Source of the DNA: Cyprinodon diabolis
Lineage: Eukaryota; Chordata; Actinopteri; Cyprinodontiformes; Cyprinodontidae
Assembly (NCBI GenBank): GCA_030533445.1
Contig: JARPUW010000571.1
Location: 1-64,000, forward strand
Reading direction: 5' to 3'
Length of the DNA stretch: 64,000 nt
Shown: piece by piece, positions 7,067 through 21,007 of the stretch
Layout of the letters: the number at the start of each line of letters is the position of its first letter
How positions within the stretch are numbered: position 1 is the stretch's first letter
The notes under the pieces: generated by a model
What the model was told of the DNA's origin: nothing
The model's input: only the letters and a program-made list of their open reading frames with translations
Database searches by the model: none
Made by a program: the position numbers and the translations under genes

Positions 7067-9522
7067 AATGAGCAATATGCCAGAATGTATGAGTGTGTAT
7101 AAGGAAGAGGCTTTTATTCTGTAGAGTCCCTGGAGTCTTATTTTGAAAGTCTATCATGGAAGTGCATCTAAAGATGGGTCATGCCCAGCAGTTATATAGA
7201 ATCAATTTCCAAATGTTAAATCACTGGTTTTCCATGTTATTAGGTGAATAGTTGCTGTATTACAGAGTAAATGGGAGACTTTTATTGTGAAATTTGCTCT
7301 GGGTGTGTTTTGAAAAGGTCACTAGAGTCTAATAAAAACAACCTGGAAGAGTTTGGGTCATAATGTTGAGCCATTTGCATCAATTAATGCATTAGTATAA
7401 TCTAGAGGCTTTTATTTTGTAGGGTCGCTGGAGTCTTATTTTGAAAGTCCAACAGAGTTGTGTTTATAGAAAATGTTCAGACCCGTCAATGATAGTTGAT
7501 TACTTTCCAATCGTTAAATCACTGTTTTTCCATGTTATTAGGGCAGTAGATGAAGCGGAAATGGGAGGCTTTTATTTTGAAATTTGCTATAGGGTGTGTT
7601 TTAAACAGTCTCCTAGAGTCTATTCTCTAAAACGGGGTTGAGTTTGGGTCATAATATTGAGCCATATAGGGCAATAAATATATGTAAAAAATATAGAGGC
7701 TTTTATTTTGTAGGGTCCCTGGAGTCTTATTTTGAAAGTCTATCAGTGCTGAGTGGCAAGGGAAGTGTCCTGGACAGCAGTCATATAGTATCCATTTCCC
7801 AATGTTAAATCAGTCCTTTCACCCTCCATTAGATTAATATGTGCTGTTTAAAACAGCAGAGGTAAAATCTGTTTGAAGCTTGGTAACCTTGACAACGCTT
7901 AACGAGCCTCTCACTGACACAGACAACAGCTGCACTCACTATTGGTTTCTTCTTCCCAGGCTTTTTTGTATGGGAAGAACGGCAACGAAAACAAACGACT
8001 ACTGATCAAAAACCGTATGAGTTATTCAAAAAACATTTTCACCATGAGCATCAGCAATCCTTCGACTCCAAGTATACCAACTTTGGTGTATGTGTGTCAT
8101 TCAGAACAATATTTATGACGACTTGAAAACACATAGTCTGATTCGTTTCTCTTCCATCTTCAGCTCAAAAAGAATGGAGAAAGGCTGAAACTCATCGACT
8201 TTAGGTTGGTCTGGAGGGTTTTTAAGGAAAAGTATTAATCCTACCGTAATTCCGAAGACATTGTGTGAGTCCAGAGGTTTCAGTCTACAAACTGACCAAA
8301 AATGGTGACTGTAGCTCCAAATATGTGGCCGTGAGGGCGAGAATAAGATGTTTGATCTTAAAAAAATGGCCGCCTCACACTAAGATTTCAGCAGCTGCAC
8401 TCTAGCAGGCTGCTGCAGAAGCTAACTGTCAGCTAGCTTCCAGGTGCTTACCCTCCGAACAAACGACTGCTGAGCAAAAACCGTAAAAGATATCTGAAAA
8501 ATTCTTTCAGTGAAAGCAACATCTATCCTTTGTCTCAGACTGGGGTAACCTTCATGTCTGTAGGTCTTTCACAACCCAAAACGAAGCACAAACAAAATGG
8601 TTGGCCCACCTGCTCCTCCCTTTGTTTGAACTGCAGGACCTCACTCTCACTCACCTTTTAGCTGCTAAAGCACCCCTCCGAACAAACGACTGCTGAGTAA
8701 AAACCGTAAAAGGTGTCTGAAAAATTCTTTTTATCTAAGCGACAGCTATATCTTGTCTTCAATTGGAGTAACTTTCATGGCTGTAGGTCATCTACAAACT
8801 GAATGGGAAGAGAAAGAAAAAGAAAAAACGTTTCATCACACCTAAGCTTCTAATTGAGCTAGCTGCAGCAGGTCACTGTCACTCAGCTTTCAGGTGCTTA
8901 AAATGTCCTCCGAACAAACGACTGCTGAGCAAAAACCGTATGAGTTATTCAAAAATTTTTTTCACCGTGAGCGTCAGTCATCCTTCGACTCCAACTATGC
9001 CAACTTTGGTGTATGTGTGTCATTCAGAAAAATATTTATGACGAGTTTAAAACACATAGTCGGATTCGTTTTTCTCCCCTCTTCTGCTCCAAAACCAATG
9101 AAAAACGGCTCTGATTTTCATCGACTTTAGGTCGGTCTGGAGGGTTTTTAAGGAAAAGTATTAATCCTACCGTAATTCCGAAGATATTGTGTGGGTCCAG
9201 AGATTTCAGTCTACAAACTGACCAAAAATGGTGACTCTAGCTATAAATATGTGGCCGTGAGGGCGAGTTTAAAATGTTTTTTTGTGTTTAAAAAACGCCT
9301 GCCTCACACTCTAGCTTTTCAGTTGCTCCACTCTAGCAGGCTGGATTTTGCTAAAACTTTGTGGCGCTTGAGGTCTGATTATACAAAAACCGTAGCAGTT
9401 ATCAACATACCGTCTTCAGTTTTAAATAGACGAAGGATTTATCTACAAACTGAGCTTCAAACTGTTTTTCTAGGTGAATGTATGGCGACACAGTGAAGTG
9501 CTGTTTTTTATGCTTTTTTTTT

Positions 9523-12500
9523 CCTCTCCCCATTCATTTCCTATGGGATTTTTTTGCGACGTTTTCGCTAATAATTCGCAAACCTTCGGACTAATGAGAA
9601 AGTTTTATACAAGCACACATCACCCCATTGGTCCCGACGCGTGTGCCAACTTTGGGCCCGATCCGCCAAACCGTGCGGGACTAGTTACGTGCCGAAGTTT
9701 TGGGTATACGGGAGAATTATAATAACTAGAAAATTTCTAAAGAAATTTTGAGGGGGGCCACCTACTGCCCGTCTGGGGAACCGGGCCAATACGGCCCTGG
9801 CAAGTGACGTCGGGGCTCCCCAGACCAACTGCTTACGCCTTTGAGGGCTGCTGAGGGAAGGAAAGAGGGCAAGTTCATGGGCAAAGAGAGCTGTGTGCCA
9901 CTTGTGCTGACATCTGGGAAATAGACGTGCACAGCGTATGATGCACAAGGGTAATATGGGTTGTCCATATTGAAACACAGTGGGTAAAGCCCAGTTGGCG
10001 GGCTTCGCCCGCCTGCTAGGAGCCATCTCAGTGAAGAAAAAAATCACCAATGGCGGGCTCTGCCCGCCTTCTAAGAGCCATTGCAGTGATGAAATCACCA
10101 ATGGCGGGCTCCGCCCGCCTGCTAAGAGCCATTGCAGTGATGTAATCACCTTTGGCGGGCTCCGCCCGCCTGTTACCATTGGCGGGCTCCGCCCTCCTTC
10201 TAAGAGCCATTGCAGTGATGAAATCACCAATGGCAATGAGCAATATGCCAGAATGTATGAGTGTGTATAAGGAAGAGGCTTTTATTCTGTAGAGTCCTTG
10301 TAGTCTTATTTTGAAAGTCTATCATGAATGTGCATCAAAAGATGGGTCACGCCCAGCAGTGATATAGAATCCATTTCCAAATGTTAAATCACTGGTTTTC
10401 CATGTTATTAGGTGAATAGTTGCTTTATTACAGAGTAAATGGGAGACTTTTATTGTGAAATTTGCTCTGGGGTGTGTTTTGAAAAGGTCACTAGAGTCTA
10501 ATAAAAACAACCTGGAAGAGTTTGGGTCATAATGTTGAGCCATTTGCATCAATTAATGCATTAGTATAATCTAGAGGCTTTTATTTTGTAGGGTCGCTGG
10601 AGTCTTATTTTGAAAGTCCAACAGAGTTGTGTTTATAGAAAATGTTCAGACCCGTCAATGATAGTTGATTACTTTCCAATCGTTAAATCACTCTTTTTCC
10701 ATGTTATTAGGGCAGTAGATGAAGCGGAAATGGGAAGCTTTTATTTTGAAATTTGCTATAGGGTGTGTTTTAAACAGTCTCCTAGAGTCTATTCTCTAAA
10801 ACGGGGTTGAGTTTGGGTCATAATGTTGAGCCATATAGGGCAATAAATATATGTAAAAAATATAGAGGCTTTTATTTTGTAGGGTCCCTGGAGTCTTATT
10901 TTGAAAGTCTATCAGTGCTGAGTGGCAAGGGAAGTGTCATGGACAGCAGTCATATAGTATCCATTTCCCAATGTTAAATCAGTCCTTTCACCCTCCATTA
11001 GATTAATATGTGCTGTTTAAAACAGCAGAGGTAAAATCTGTTTGAAGCTTGGTAACCTTGACAACGCTTAACGAGCCTCTCACTGACACAGACAACAGCT
11101 GCACTCACTATTGGTTTCTTCTTCCCAGGCTTTTTTGTATGGGAAGAACGGCACCGAACAAACGACTACTGATCAAAAACCGTATGAGTTATTCAAAAAA
11201 CATTTTCACCATGAGCATCAGCAATCCTTCGACTCCAACTATACCAACTTTGGTGTATGTGTGTCATTCAGAAAAATATTTATGACGAGTTGAAAACACA
11301 TAGTCTGATTCGTTTCTCTCCCATCTTCAGCTCAAAAAGAATAGAGAAAGGCTGAAACTCTCATCGACTTTAGGTTGGTCTGGAGGGTTTTTAAGGAAAA
11401 GTATTAATCCTACCGTAATTCCGAAGACATTGTGTGAGTCCAGAGGTTTTAGTCTACAAACTGACCAAAAATGGTGACTGTAGCTCCAAATATGTGGCCG
11501 TGAGGGCGAGAATAAGATGTTTGATCTGAAAAAAATGGCCGCCTCACACTAAGATTTCAGCAGCTGCACTCTAGCAGGCTGCTGCAGAAGCTAACTGTCA
11601 GCTAGCTTCCAGGTGCTTACCCTCCGAACAAACGACTGCTGAGCAAAAACCGTAAAAGATATCTGAAAAATTCTTTCAGTGAAAGCAACATCTATCCTTT
11701 GTCTCAGACTGGGGTAACCTTCATGTCTGTAGGTCTTTCACAACCCAAAACGAAGCACAAACAAAATGGTTGGCCCACCTGCTCCTCCCTTTCTTTTAAC
11801 TGCAGGACCTCACTCTCACTCACCTTTTAGCTGCTAAAGCACCCCTCCGAACAAACGACTGCTGAGTAAAAACCGTAAAAGGTATCTGAAAAATTCTTTT
11901 TATCTAAGCGACAGCTATATCTTGTCTTCGATTGGAGTAACTTTCATGGCTGTAGGTCATCTACAAACTGAATGGGAAGAGAAAGAAAAAGAAAAAACGT
12001 TTCATCACACCTAAGCTTCTAATTGAGCTAGCTGCAGCAGGTCACTGTCACTCAGCTTTCAGGTGCTTAAAATGTCCTCCGAACAAACGACTGCTGAGCA
12101 AAAACCGTATGAGTTATTCAAAAAATTTTTTCACCGTGAGCGTCAGTCATCCTTCGACTCCAACTATGCCAACTTTGGTGTATGTGTGTCATTCAGAAAA
12201 ATATTTATGACGAGTTTAAAACACATAGTCTGATTCGTTTTTCTCCCCTCTTCTGCTCCAAAACCAATGAAAAACGGCTCTGATTTTCATCGACTTTAGG
12301 TCGGTCTGGAGGGTTTTTAAGGAAAAGTATTAATCCTACCGTAATTCCGAAGATATTGTGTGGGTCCAGAGATTTCAGTCTACAAACTGACCAAAAATGG
12401 TGACTCTAGCTATAAATATGTGGCCGTGAGGGCGAGTTTAAAATGTTTTTTTGTGTTTAAAAAACGCCTGCCTCACACTCTAGCTTTTCAGTTGCTCCAC

Positions 12501-12691
12501 TCTAGCAGGCTGGATTTTGCTAAAACTTTGTGGCGCTTGAGGTCTGATTATACAAAAACCGTAGCAGTTATCAACATACCGTCTTCAGTTTTAAATAGAC
12601 GAAGGATTTATCTACAAACTGAGCTTCAAACTGTTTTTCTAGGTGAATGTATGCCGACACAGTGAAGTGCTGTTTTTTATGCTTTTTTTTA
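9523..12691 (+). repeat. Unit U4 (type A, 3,169 bp)
   Basis: No 66-bp repeat; minisatellite 9997-10234 with five hairpins, including the same damaged fifth stem as U1; CTCF-like motif 9753-9771. It is the near-twin of U1. The few differences include one A fewer in an A-run near 10855 and AGAGGTTTTAGTC near 11443. Confidence 0.95.
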
Positions 12692-15600
12692 CCTCTTCCC
12701 ATTCATTTCCTATGGGATTTTTTTGCGACGTTTTCGCTAATAATTCGCAAACCTTCGGACTAATGAGAAAGTTTTATACAAGCACACATCACCCCATTGG
12801 TCCCAACGCGTGTGCCAACTTTGGGCCCGATCCGCCAAACCGTGCGGGACTAGTTACGCGCCGAAGTTTTGGGTATACGGGAGAATTATAATAACTAGAA
12901 AATTTCTAAAGAAATTTTGAGGGGGGCCACCTACTGCCCGTCTGGGGAACAGGGCCAATACGGCCCTGGCAAGTTATGTCGGGGCTCCCCAGACCAACTG
13001 CTTACGGCTTTGAGGGCTGCTGAGGGAAGGAAAGAGGGCTAGGTCATGGGCAAAGAGAGCTGTGTGCCACTTGTGCTGAAATCTGGGAAATAGACGTGCA
13101 CAGCGTATGATGCAAAAGGGTAATATGGGTTGTCCATATTGAACCGCAGTGGGTAAAGCTCAGTTGGTGGGCTCCGCCCGCCTGCTAGGAGCCCTTGCAG
13201 CGATGAAAAAAATCACCAATGGCGGGCTCTGCCCGCCTGCTAAGAGCCATTGCAGTGATGAAATCACCAATGGCGGGCTCCGCCCGCCTTCTAAGAGCCA
13301 TTGCAGTGATGAAATCACCAATGGCGGGCTCCGCCCGCCTTCTAAGAGCCATTGCAGTGATGAAATTACAAATGGCAATGAGCAATATGCCAGAATGTAT
13401 GAGTGTGTATAAGGAAGAGGCTTTTATTCTGTAGAGTCCCTGGAGTCTTATTTTGAAAGTCTATCATGGAAGTGCATCTAAAGATGGGTCATGCCCAGCA
13501 GTTATATAGAATCAATTTCCAAATGTTAAATCACTGGTTTTCCATGTTATTAGGTGAATAGTTGCTGTAATACAGAGTAAATGGGAGACTTTTATTGTGA
13601 AATTTGCTCTGGGTGTGTTTTGAAAAGGTCACTAGAGTCTAATAAAAACAACCTGGAAGAGTTTGGGTCATAATGTTGAGCCATTTGCATCAATTAATGC
13701 ATTAGTATAATCTAGAGGCTTTTATTTTGTAGGGTCGCTGGAGTCTTATTTTGAAAGTCCAACAGAGTTGTGTTTATAGAAAATGTTCAGACCCGTCAAT
13801 GATAGTTGATTACTTTCCAATCGTTAAATCACTCTTTTTCCATGTTATTAGGGCAGTAGATGAAGCGGAAATGGGAGGCTTTTATTTTGAAATTTGCTAT
13901 AGGGTGTGTTTTAAACAGTCTCCTAGAGTCTATTCTCTAAAACGGGGTTGAGTTTGGGTCATAATATTGAGCCATATAGGGCAATAAATATATGTAAAAA
14001 ATATAGAGGCTTTTATTTTGTAGGGTCCCTGGAGTCTTATTTTGAAAGTCTATCAGTGCTGAGTGGCAAGGGAAGTGTCATGGACAGCAGTCATATAGTA
14101 TCCATTTCCCAATGTTAAATCAGTCCTTTCACCCTCCATTAGATTAATATGTGCTGTTTAAAACAGCAGAGGTAAAATCTGTTTGAAGCTTGGTAACCTT
14201 GACAACGCTTAACGAGCCTCTCACTGACACAGACAACAGCTGCACTCACTATTGGTTTCTTCTTCCCAGGCTTTTTTGTATGGGAAGAACGGCAACGAAA
14301 ACAAACGACTACTGATCAAAAACCGTATGAGTTATTCAAAAAACATTTTCACCATGAGCATCAGCAATCCTTCGACTCCAAGTATACCAACTTTGGTGTA
14401 TGTGTGTCATTCAGAACAATATTTATGACGACTTGAAAACACATAGTCTGATTCGTTTCTCTCCCATCTTCAGCTCAAAAAGAATGGAGAAAGGCTGAAA
14501 CTCATCGACTTTAGGTTGGTCTGGAGGGTTTTTAAGGAAAAGTATTAATCCTACCGTAATTCCGAAGACATTGTGTGAGTCCAGAGGTTTCAGTCTACAA
14601 ACTGACCAAAAATGGTGACTGTAGCTCCAAATATGTGGCCGTGAGGGCGAGAATAAGATGTTTGATCTTAAAAAAATGGCCGCCTCACACTAAGATTTCA
14701 GCAGCTGCACTCTAGCAGGCTGCTGCAGAAGCTAACTGTCAGCTAGCTTCCAGGTGCTTACCCTCCGAACAAACGACTGCTGAGCAAAAACCGTAAAAGA
14801 TATCTGAAAAATTCTTTCAGTGAAAGCAACATCTATCCTTTGTCTCAGACTGGGGTAACCTTCATGTCTGTAGGTCTTTCACAACCCAAAACGAAGCACA
14901 AACAAAATGGTTGGCCCACCTGCTCCTCCCTTTGTTTGAACTGCAGGACCTCACTCTCACTCACCTTTTAGCTGCTAAAGCACCCCTCCGAACAAACGAC
15001 TGCTGAGTAAAAACCGTAAAAGGTGTCTGAAAAATTCTTTTTATCTAAGCGACAGCTATATCTTGTCTTCAATTGGAGTAACTTTCATGGCTGTAGGTCA
15101 TCTACAAACTGAATGGGAAGAGAAAGAAAAAGAAAAAACGTTTCATCACACCTAAGCTTCTAATTGAGCTAGCTGCAGCAGGTCACTGTCACTCAGCTTT
15201 CAGGTGCTTAAAATGTCCTCCGAACAAACGACTGCTGAGCAAAAACCGTATGAGTTATTCAAAAAATTTTTTCACCGTGAGCGTCAGTCATCCTTCGACT
15301 CCAACTATGCCAACTTTGGTGTATGTGTGTCATTCAGAAAAATATTTATGACGAGTTTAAAACACATAGTCGGATTCGTTTTTCTCCCCTCTTCTGCTCC
15401 AAAACCAATGAAAAACGGCTCTGATTTTCATCGACTTTAGGTCGGTCTGGAGGGTTTTTAAGGAAAAGTATTAATCCTACCGTAATTCCGAAGATATTGT
15501 GTGGGTCCAGAGATTTCAGTCTACAAACTGACCAAAAATGGTGACTCTAGCTATAAATATGTGGCCGTGAGGGCGAGTTTAAAATGTTTTTTTGTGTTTA

Positions 15601-15832
15601 AAAAACGCCTGCCTCACACTCTAGCTTTTCAGTTGCTCCACTCTAGCAGGTTGGATTTTGCTAAAACTTTGTGGCGCTTGAGGTCTGATTATACAAAAAC
15701 CGTAGCAGTTATCAACATACCGTCTTCAGTTTTAAATAGACGAAGGATTTATCTACAAACTGAGCTTCAAACTGTTTTTCTAGGTGAATGTATGGCGACA
15801 CAGTGAAGTGCTGTTTTTTATGCTTTTTTTTT
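12692..15832 (+). repeat. Unit U5 (type B, 3,141 bp)
   Basis: It begins with the CCTCTTCCC variant of the unit start, shared with U7 and U15. No 66-bp repeat; minisatellite 13166-13376 with four hairpins; CTCF-like motif 12922-12940. It shares the type B markers and the GGCAACGAAAAC insertion with U3, and the ATAATATTGAGCC variant near 13961 also seen at 7651. Confidence 0.95.
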
Positions 15833-18800
15833 CCTCTCCCCATTCATTTCCTATGGGATTTTTTTGCGACGTTTTCGCTAATAATTCGCAAACCTTCGGA
15901 CTAATGAGAAAGTTTTATACAAGCACACATCACCCCATTGGTCCCGACGCGTGTGCCAACTTTGGGCCCGATCCGCCAAACCGTGCGGGACTAGTTACGC
16001 GCCGAAGTTTTGGGTATACGGGAGAATTATAATAATAATAATAATACGCGGAATAAATATGTGCAATAGTAGTAGGTGGGCCATGCCTTCGGCATGTGGC
16101 CCCCCAATAACTAGAAAATTTCTAAAGAAATTTTGAGGGGGGCCACCTACTGCCCGTCTGGGGAACCGGGCCAATACGGCCCTGGCAAGTGACGTCGGGG
16201 CTCCCCAGACCAACTGCTTACGCCTTTGAGGGCTACTGAGGGAAGGAAAGAGGGCAAGTTCATGGGCAAAGAGAGCTGTGTGCCACTTGTGCTGAAATCT
16301 GGGAAATAGACGTGCACAGCGTATGATGCACAAGGGTAATATGGGTTGTCAATATTGAAACACAGTGGGTAAAGCCAAGTTTGCGGGCTTCGCCCGCCTT
16401 CTGGGATCCATCTCAGTGAAGAAAAAAATCACCAATGGCGGGCTCTGCCCGCCTTCTAAGAGCCATTGCAGTGATGAAATCACCAATGGCGGGCTCCGCC
16501 CGCCTGCTAAGAGCCATTGCAGTGATGTAATCACCTTTGGCAGGCTCCGCCCGCCTGTTACCATTGGCGGGCTCCGCCCGCCTTCTAAGAGCCATTGCAG
16601 TGATGAAATCACCAATGGCAATGAGCAATATGCCAGAATGTATGAGTGTGTATAAGGAAGAGGCTTTTATTCTGTAGAGTCCTTGTAGTCTTATTTTGAA
16701 AGTCTATCATGAATGTGCATCAAAAGATGGGTCACGCCCAGCAGTGATATAGAATCCATTTCCAAATGTTAAATCACTGGTTTTCCATGTTATTAGGTGA
16801 ATAGTTGCTGTATTACAGAGTAAATGGGAGACTTTTATTGTGAAATTTGCTCTGGGTGTGTTTTGAAAAGGTCACTAGAGTCTAATAAAAACAACCTGGA
16901 AGAGTTTGGGTCATAATGTTGAGCCATTTGCATCAATTAATGCATTAGTATAATCTAGAGGCTTTTATTTTGTAGGGTCCCTGGAGTCTTATTTTGAAAG
17001 TCCAACAGAGTTGTGTTTATAGAAAATGTTCAGACCCGTCAATGATAGTTGATTACTTTCCAATCGTTAAAACACTCTTTTTCCATGTTATTAGGGCAGT
17101 AGATGAAGCGGAAATGGGAGGCTTTTATTTTGAAATTTGCTATAGGGTGTGTTTTAAACAGTCTCCTAGAGTCTATTCTCTAAAACGGGGTTGAGTTTGG
17201 GTCATAATGTTGAGCCATATAGGGCAATAAATATATGTAAAAAATATAGAGGCTTTTATTTTGTAGGGTCCCTGGAGTCTTATTTTGAAAGTCTATCAGT
17301 GCTGAGTGGCAAGGGAAGTGTCATGGACAGCAGTCATATAGTATCCATTTCCCAATGTTAAATCAGTCCTTTCACCCTCCATTAGATTAATATGTGCTGT
17401 TTAAAACAGCAGAGGTAAAATCTGTTTGAAGCTTGGTAACCTTGACAACGCTTAACGAGCCTCTCACTGACACAGACAACAGCTGCACTCACTATTGGTT
17501 TCTTCTTCCCAGGCTTTTTTGTATGGGAAGAACGGCACCGAACAAACGACTACTGATCAAAAACCGTATGAGTTATTCAAAAAACATTTTCACCATGAGC
17601 ATCAGCAATCCTTCGACTCCAACTATACCAACTTTGGTGTATGTGTGTCATTCAGAAAAATATTTATGACGAGTTGAAAACACATAGTCTGATTCGTTTC
17701 TCTCCCATCTTCAGCTCAAAAAGAATAGAGAAAGGCTGAAACTCTCATCGACTTTAGGTTGGTCTGGAGGGTTTTTAAGGAAAAGTATTAATCCTACCGT
17801 AATTCCGAAGACATTGTGTGAGTCCAGAGGTTTCAGTCTACAAACTGACCAAAAATGGTGACTGTAGCTCCAAATATGTGGCCGTGAGGGCGAGAATAAG
17901 ATGTTTGATCTTAAAAAAATGGCCGCCTCACACTAAGATTTCAGCAGCTGCACTCTAGCAGGCTGCTGCAGAAGCTAACTGTCAGCTAGCTTCCAGGTGC
18001 TTACCCTCCGAACAAACGACTGCTGAGCAAAAACCGTAAAAGATATCTGAAAAATTCTTTCAGTGAAAGCAACATCTATCCTTTGTCTCAGACTGGGGTA
18101 ACCTTCATGTCTGTAGGTCTTTCACAACCCAAAACGAAGCACAAACAAAATGGTTGGCCCACCTGCTCCTCCCTTTGTTTGAACTGCAGGACCTCACTCT
18201 CACTCACCTTTTAGCTGCTAAAGCACCCCTCCGAACAAACGACTGCTGAGTAAAAACCGTAAAAGGTATCTGAAAAATTCTTTTTATCTAAGCGACAGCT
18301 ATATCTTGTCTTCAATTGGAGTAACTTTCATGGCTGTAGGTCATCTACAAACTGAATGGGAAGAGAAAGAAAAAGAAAAAAACGTTTCATCACACCTAAG
18401 CTTCTAATTGAGCTAGCTGCAGCAGGTCACTGTCACTCAGCTTTCAGGTGCTTAAAATGTCCTCCGAACAAACGACTGCTGAGCAAAAACCGTATGAGTT
18501 ATTCAAAAAATTTTTTCACCGTGAGCGTCAGTCATCCTTCGACTCCAACTATGCCAACTTTGGTGTATGTGTGTCATTCAGAAAAATATTTATGACGAGT
18601 TTAAAACACATAGTCGGATTCGTTTTTCTCCCCTCTTCTGCTCCAAAACCAATGAAAAACGGCTCTGATTTTCATCGACTTTAGGTCGGTCTGGAGGGTT
18701 TTTAAGGAAAAGTATTAATCCTACCGTAATTCCGAAGATATTGTGTGGGTCCAGAGATTTCAGTCTACAAACTGACCAAAAATGGTGACTCTAGCTATAA

Positions 18801-19076
18801 ATATGTGGCCGTGAGGGCGAGTTTAAAATGTTTTTTTGTGTTTAAAAAACGCCTGCCTCACACTCTAGCTTTTCAGTTGCTCCACTCTAGCAGGCTGGAT
18901 TTTGCTAAAACTTTGTGGCGCTTGAGGTCTGATTATACAAAAACCGTAGCAGTTATCAACATACCGTCTTCAGTTTTAAATAGACGAAGGATTTATCTAC
19001 AAACTGAGCTTCAAACTGTTTTTCTAGGTGAATGTATGCCGACACAGTGAAGTGCTGTTTTTTATGCTTTTTTTTA
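15833..19076 (+). repeat. Unit U6 (type A, 3,244 bp)
   Basis: One 66-bp repeat (16046-16105), followed by an extra TAA before the AAAATTTC palindrome. Minisatellite 16382-16619 with five hairpins; the first is altered (TGCGGGCTTCGCCCGCC) and followed by the private sequence TTCTGGGATCC. CTCF-like motif 16138-16156. Confidence 0.95.
16046..16105 (+). repeat. 66-bp hairpin repeat, one copy (U6)
   Basis: Single copy. The sequence after it is AATAACTAG and not AACTAG, so one TAA remains on the downstream side, as in U14. Confidence 0.92.
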
Positions 19077-19289
19077 CCTCTTCCCATTCATTTCCTATGG
19101 GATTTTTTTGCGACGTTTTCGCTAATAATTCGCAAACCTTCGGACTAATGAGAAAGTTTTATACAAGCACACATCACCCCATTGGTCCCAACGCGTGTGC
19201 CAACTTTGGGCCCGATCCGCCAAACCGTGCGGGACTAGTTACGCGCCGAAGTTTTGGGTATACGGGAGAATTATAATAATAATAATAAT

Positions 19290-19349
19290 ACGCGGAATAA
19301 ATATGTGCAATAGTAGTAGGTGGGCCATGCCTTCGGCATGTGGCCCCCC
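19290..19349 (+). repeat. 66-bp hairpin repeat, one copy (U7)
   Basis: Single copy in the divergent unit, itself not divergent from the other units' copies. Confidence 0.92.
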
Positions 19350-20778
19350 AACTAGAAAATTTCTAAAGAAATTTTGAGGGGGGCCACCTACTGCCCGTCT
19401 GGGGAACCGGGCCAATACGGCCCTGGCAAGTGACGTCGGGGCTCCCCAGACCAACTGCTTACGCCTTTGAGGGCTGCTGAGGGAAGGAAAGAGGGCAAGT
19501 TCATGGGCAAAGAGAGCTGTGTGCCACTTGTGCTGAAATCTGGGAAATAGACGTGCACAGCGTATGATGCACAAGGGTAATATGGGTTGCCCATATTGAA
19601 ACACAGTGGGTAAAGCCCAGTTGGCGGGCTTCGCCCGCCTGCTAGGAGCCATCTCAGTGAAGAAAAAAATCACCAATGGCGGGCTCTGCCCGCCTTCTAA
19701 GAGCCATTGCAGTGATGAAATCACCAATGGCGGGCTCCGCCCGCCTGCTAAGAGCCATTGCAGTGATGTAATCACCTTTGGCGGGCTCCGCCCGCCTGTT
19801 ACCATTGGCGGGCTCCGCCCGCCTTCTAAGAGCCATTGCAGTGATTAAATTACAAATGGCAATGAACAATATGCCAGAATGTATAAGTGTGTATAAGGAA
19901 GAGGTTTTTATTCTGTAGAGTCCCTGTAGTCTTATTTTGAAAGTCTATTATGGATGTGCATCAAAAGATGGGTCATGCCCAGCAGTGATGTAGAATCCAT
20001 TTCCAAATGTTAAATCACTGGTTTTCCATGTTATTAGTTGAATAGTTGCTGTATTACAGAGTAAATGGGAGACTTTTATTGTGAAAAATGCTCTGGGGTG
20101 TGTTTTGAAAAGGTCACTAGAGTCTAATAAAAACAACCTGGAAGAGTTTGGGTCATAATGTTGAGCCATTTGCATCAATTAATGCATTAGTATAATCTAG
20201 AGGCTTTTATTTTGTAGGGTCCCTGGAGTCTTATTTTGAAAGTCCAACAGAGTTGTGTTTATAGAAAATGTTCAGACCCATCAATGATAGTTGATGACTT
20301 TCCAATCGTTAAATCACTCTTTTTCCATGTTATTAGGGCAGTAGATGAAGCGGAAATTGGAGGCTTTTATTTTGAAATTTGCCATAGGGTGTGTTTTAAA
20401 CAGTCTCCTTGAGTCTATTCTCTAAAATGGGGTTGAGTTTGGATCATAATGTTGAGCCATATAGGGCAATAAATATATGTAAAAAAATATAGAGGCTTTT
20501 ATTTTGTAGGGTCCCTGGAGTCTTATTTTGAAAGTCTATCAGTGTTGAGTGGCAAGGGAAGTGTCATGGACAGCAGTCATATAGTATCCATTTCCCAATG
20601 TTAAATCAGTGCTTTCACCCTCCATTAGATTAATATGTGCTGTTTAAAACAGCAGAGGTAAAATCTGTTTGAAGCTTCGTTACCTTGACAACGCTTAACG
20701 AGCCTCTCACTGACACAGACCACAGCTGCACTCACTATTGGTTTCTTCTTCTCAGGCTTTTTTTATGGGAAGTCTGCT

Positions 20779-21007
20779 CCGAACAAAGGAGCGCTGAAGG
20801 AAAACCGTAAATGGAATCTAAAAAATTATTTCAGTCTAAGCAACAGCAATCCTTTTTCTCAGACTGGGGGAACCTTCATGTCTGTAGGTCTTTCACAACC
20901 CAAAACGAAGCACAAACAACATGGTTGGTCCCACCTGCTCCTCCCTTTGTTTTAACTGCAGCACTTCACTCTCACTCACATTTTACTGTAGCTGCTAAAG
21001 CACCCCT
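20779..21007 (+). repeat. Extra R-type module R0, only in U7
   Basis: This 229-bp segment begins CCGAACAAAGGAGCG and continues with CAGACTGGGGGAACC, TTCACAACCCAAAACG and AAAGCACCCCT before the CCGAAC that starts block P. It is homologous to R1 but with several differences. Sequence before it (TTTATGGGAAGTCTGCT) corresponds to the sequence before P in all other units (TGTATGGGAAGAACGGCA). So the other units look like the product of a deletion from the start of R0 to the start of P. Confidence 0.88.

Larger units (their letters stand above)
6412..9522 (+). repeat. Unit U3 (type B, 3,111 bp; shortest minisatellite)
   Basis: One 66-bp repeat (6625-6684). The minisatellite (6958-7066) holds only two hairpins, the lowest count in the window, which largely explains the short unit. 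CTCF-like motif 6714-6732. Type B markers: GAACCGCAGTGGG before the minisatellite, GGAAGTGCATCTAAAG after it, and CAGAACAATATTTATGACG in block P. Two extra bases occur in P (GGCAACGAAAACAAACG near 7981), shared only with U5. Confidence 0.95.

Noticed and set aside
15204..15440. A 78-codon frame in block Q, with a related frame in block P, that looks protein-like.
   Set aside because: P and Q differ mostly by amino-acid-changing substitutions in this frame, and in many units a TGA (CTGATTCG for CGGATTCG) cuts it short. R1 and R2 have stops in the same frame. There is no sign of constraint.
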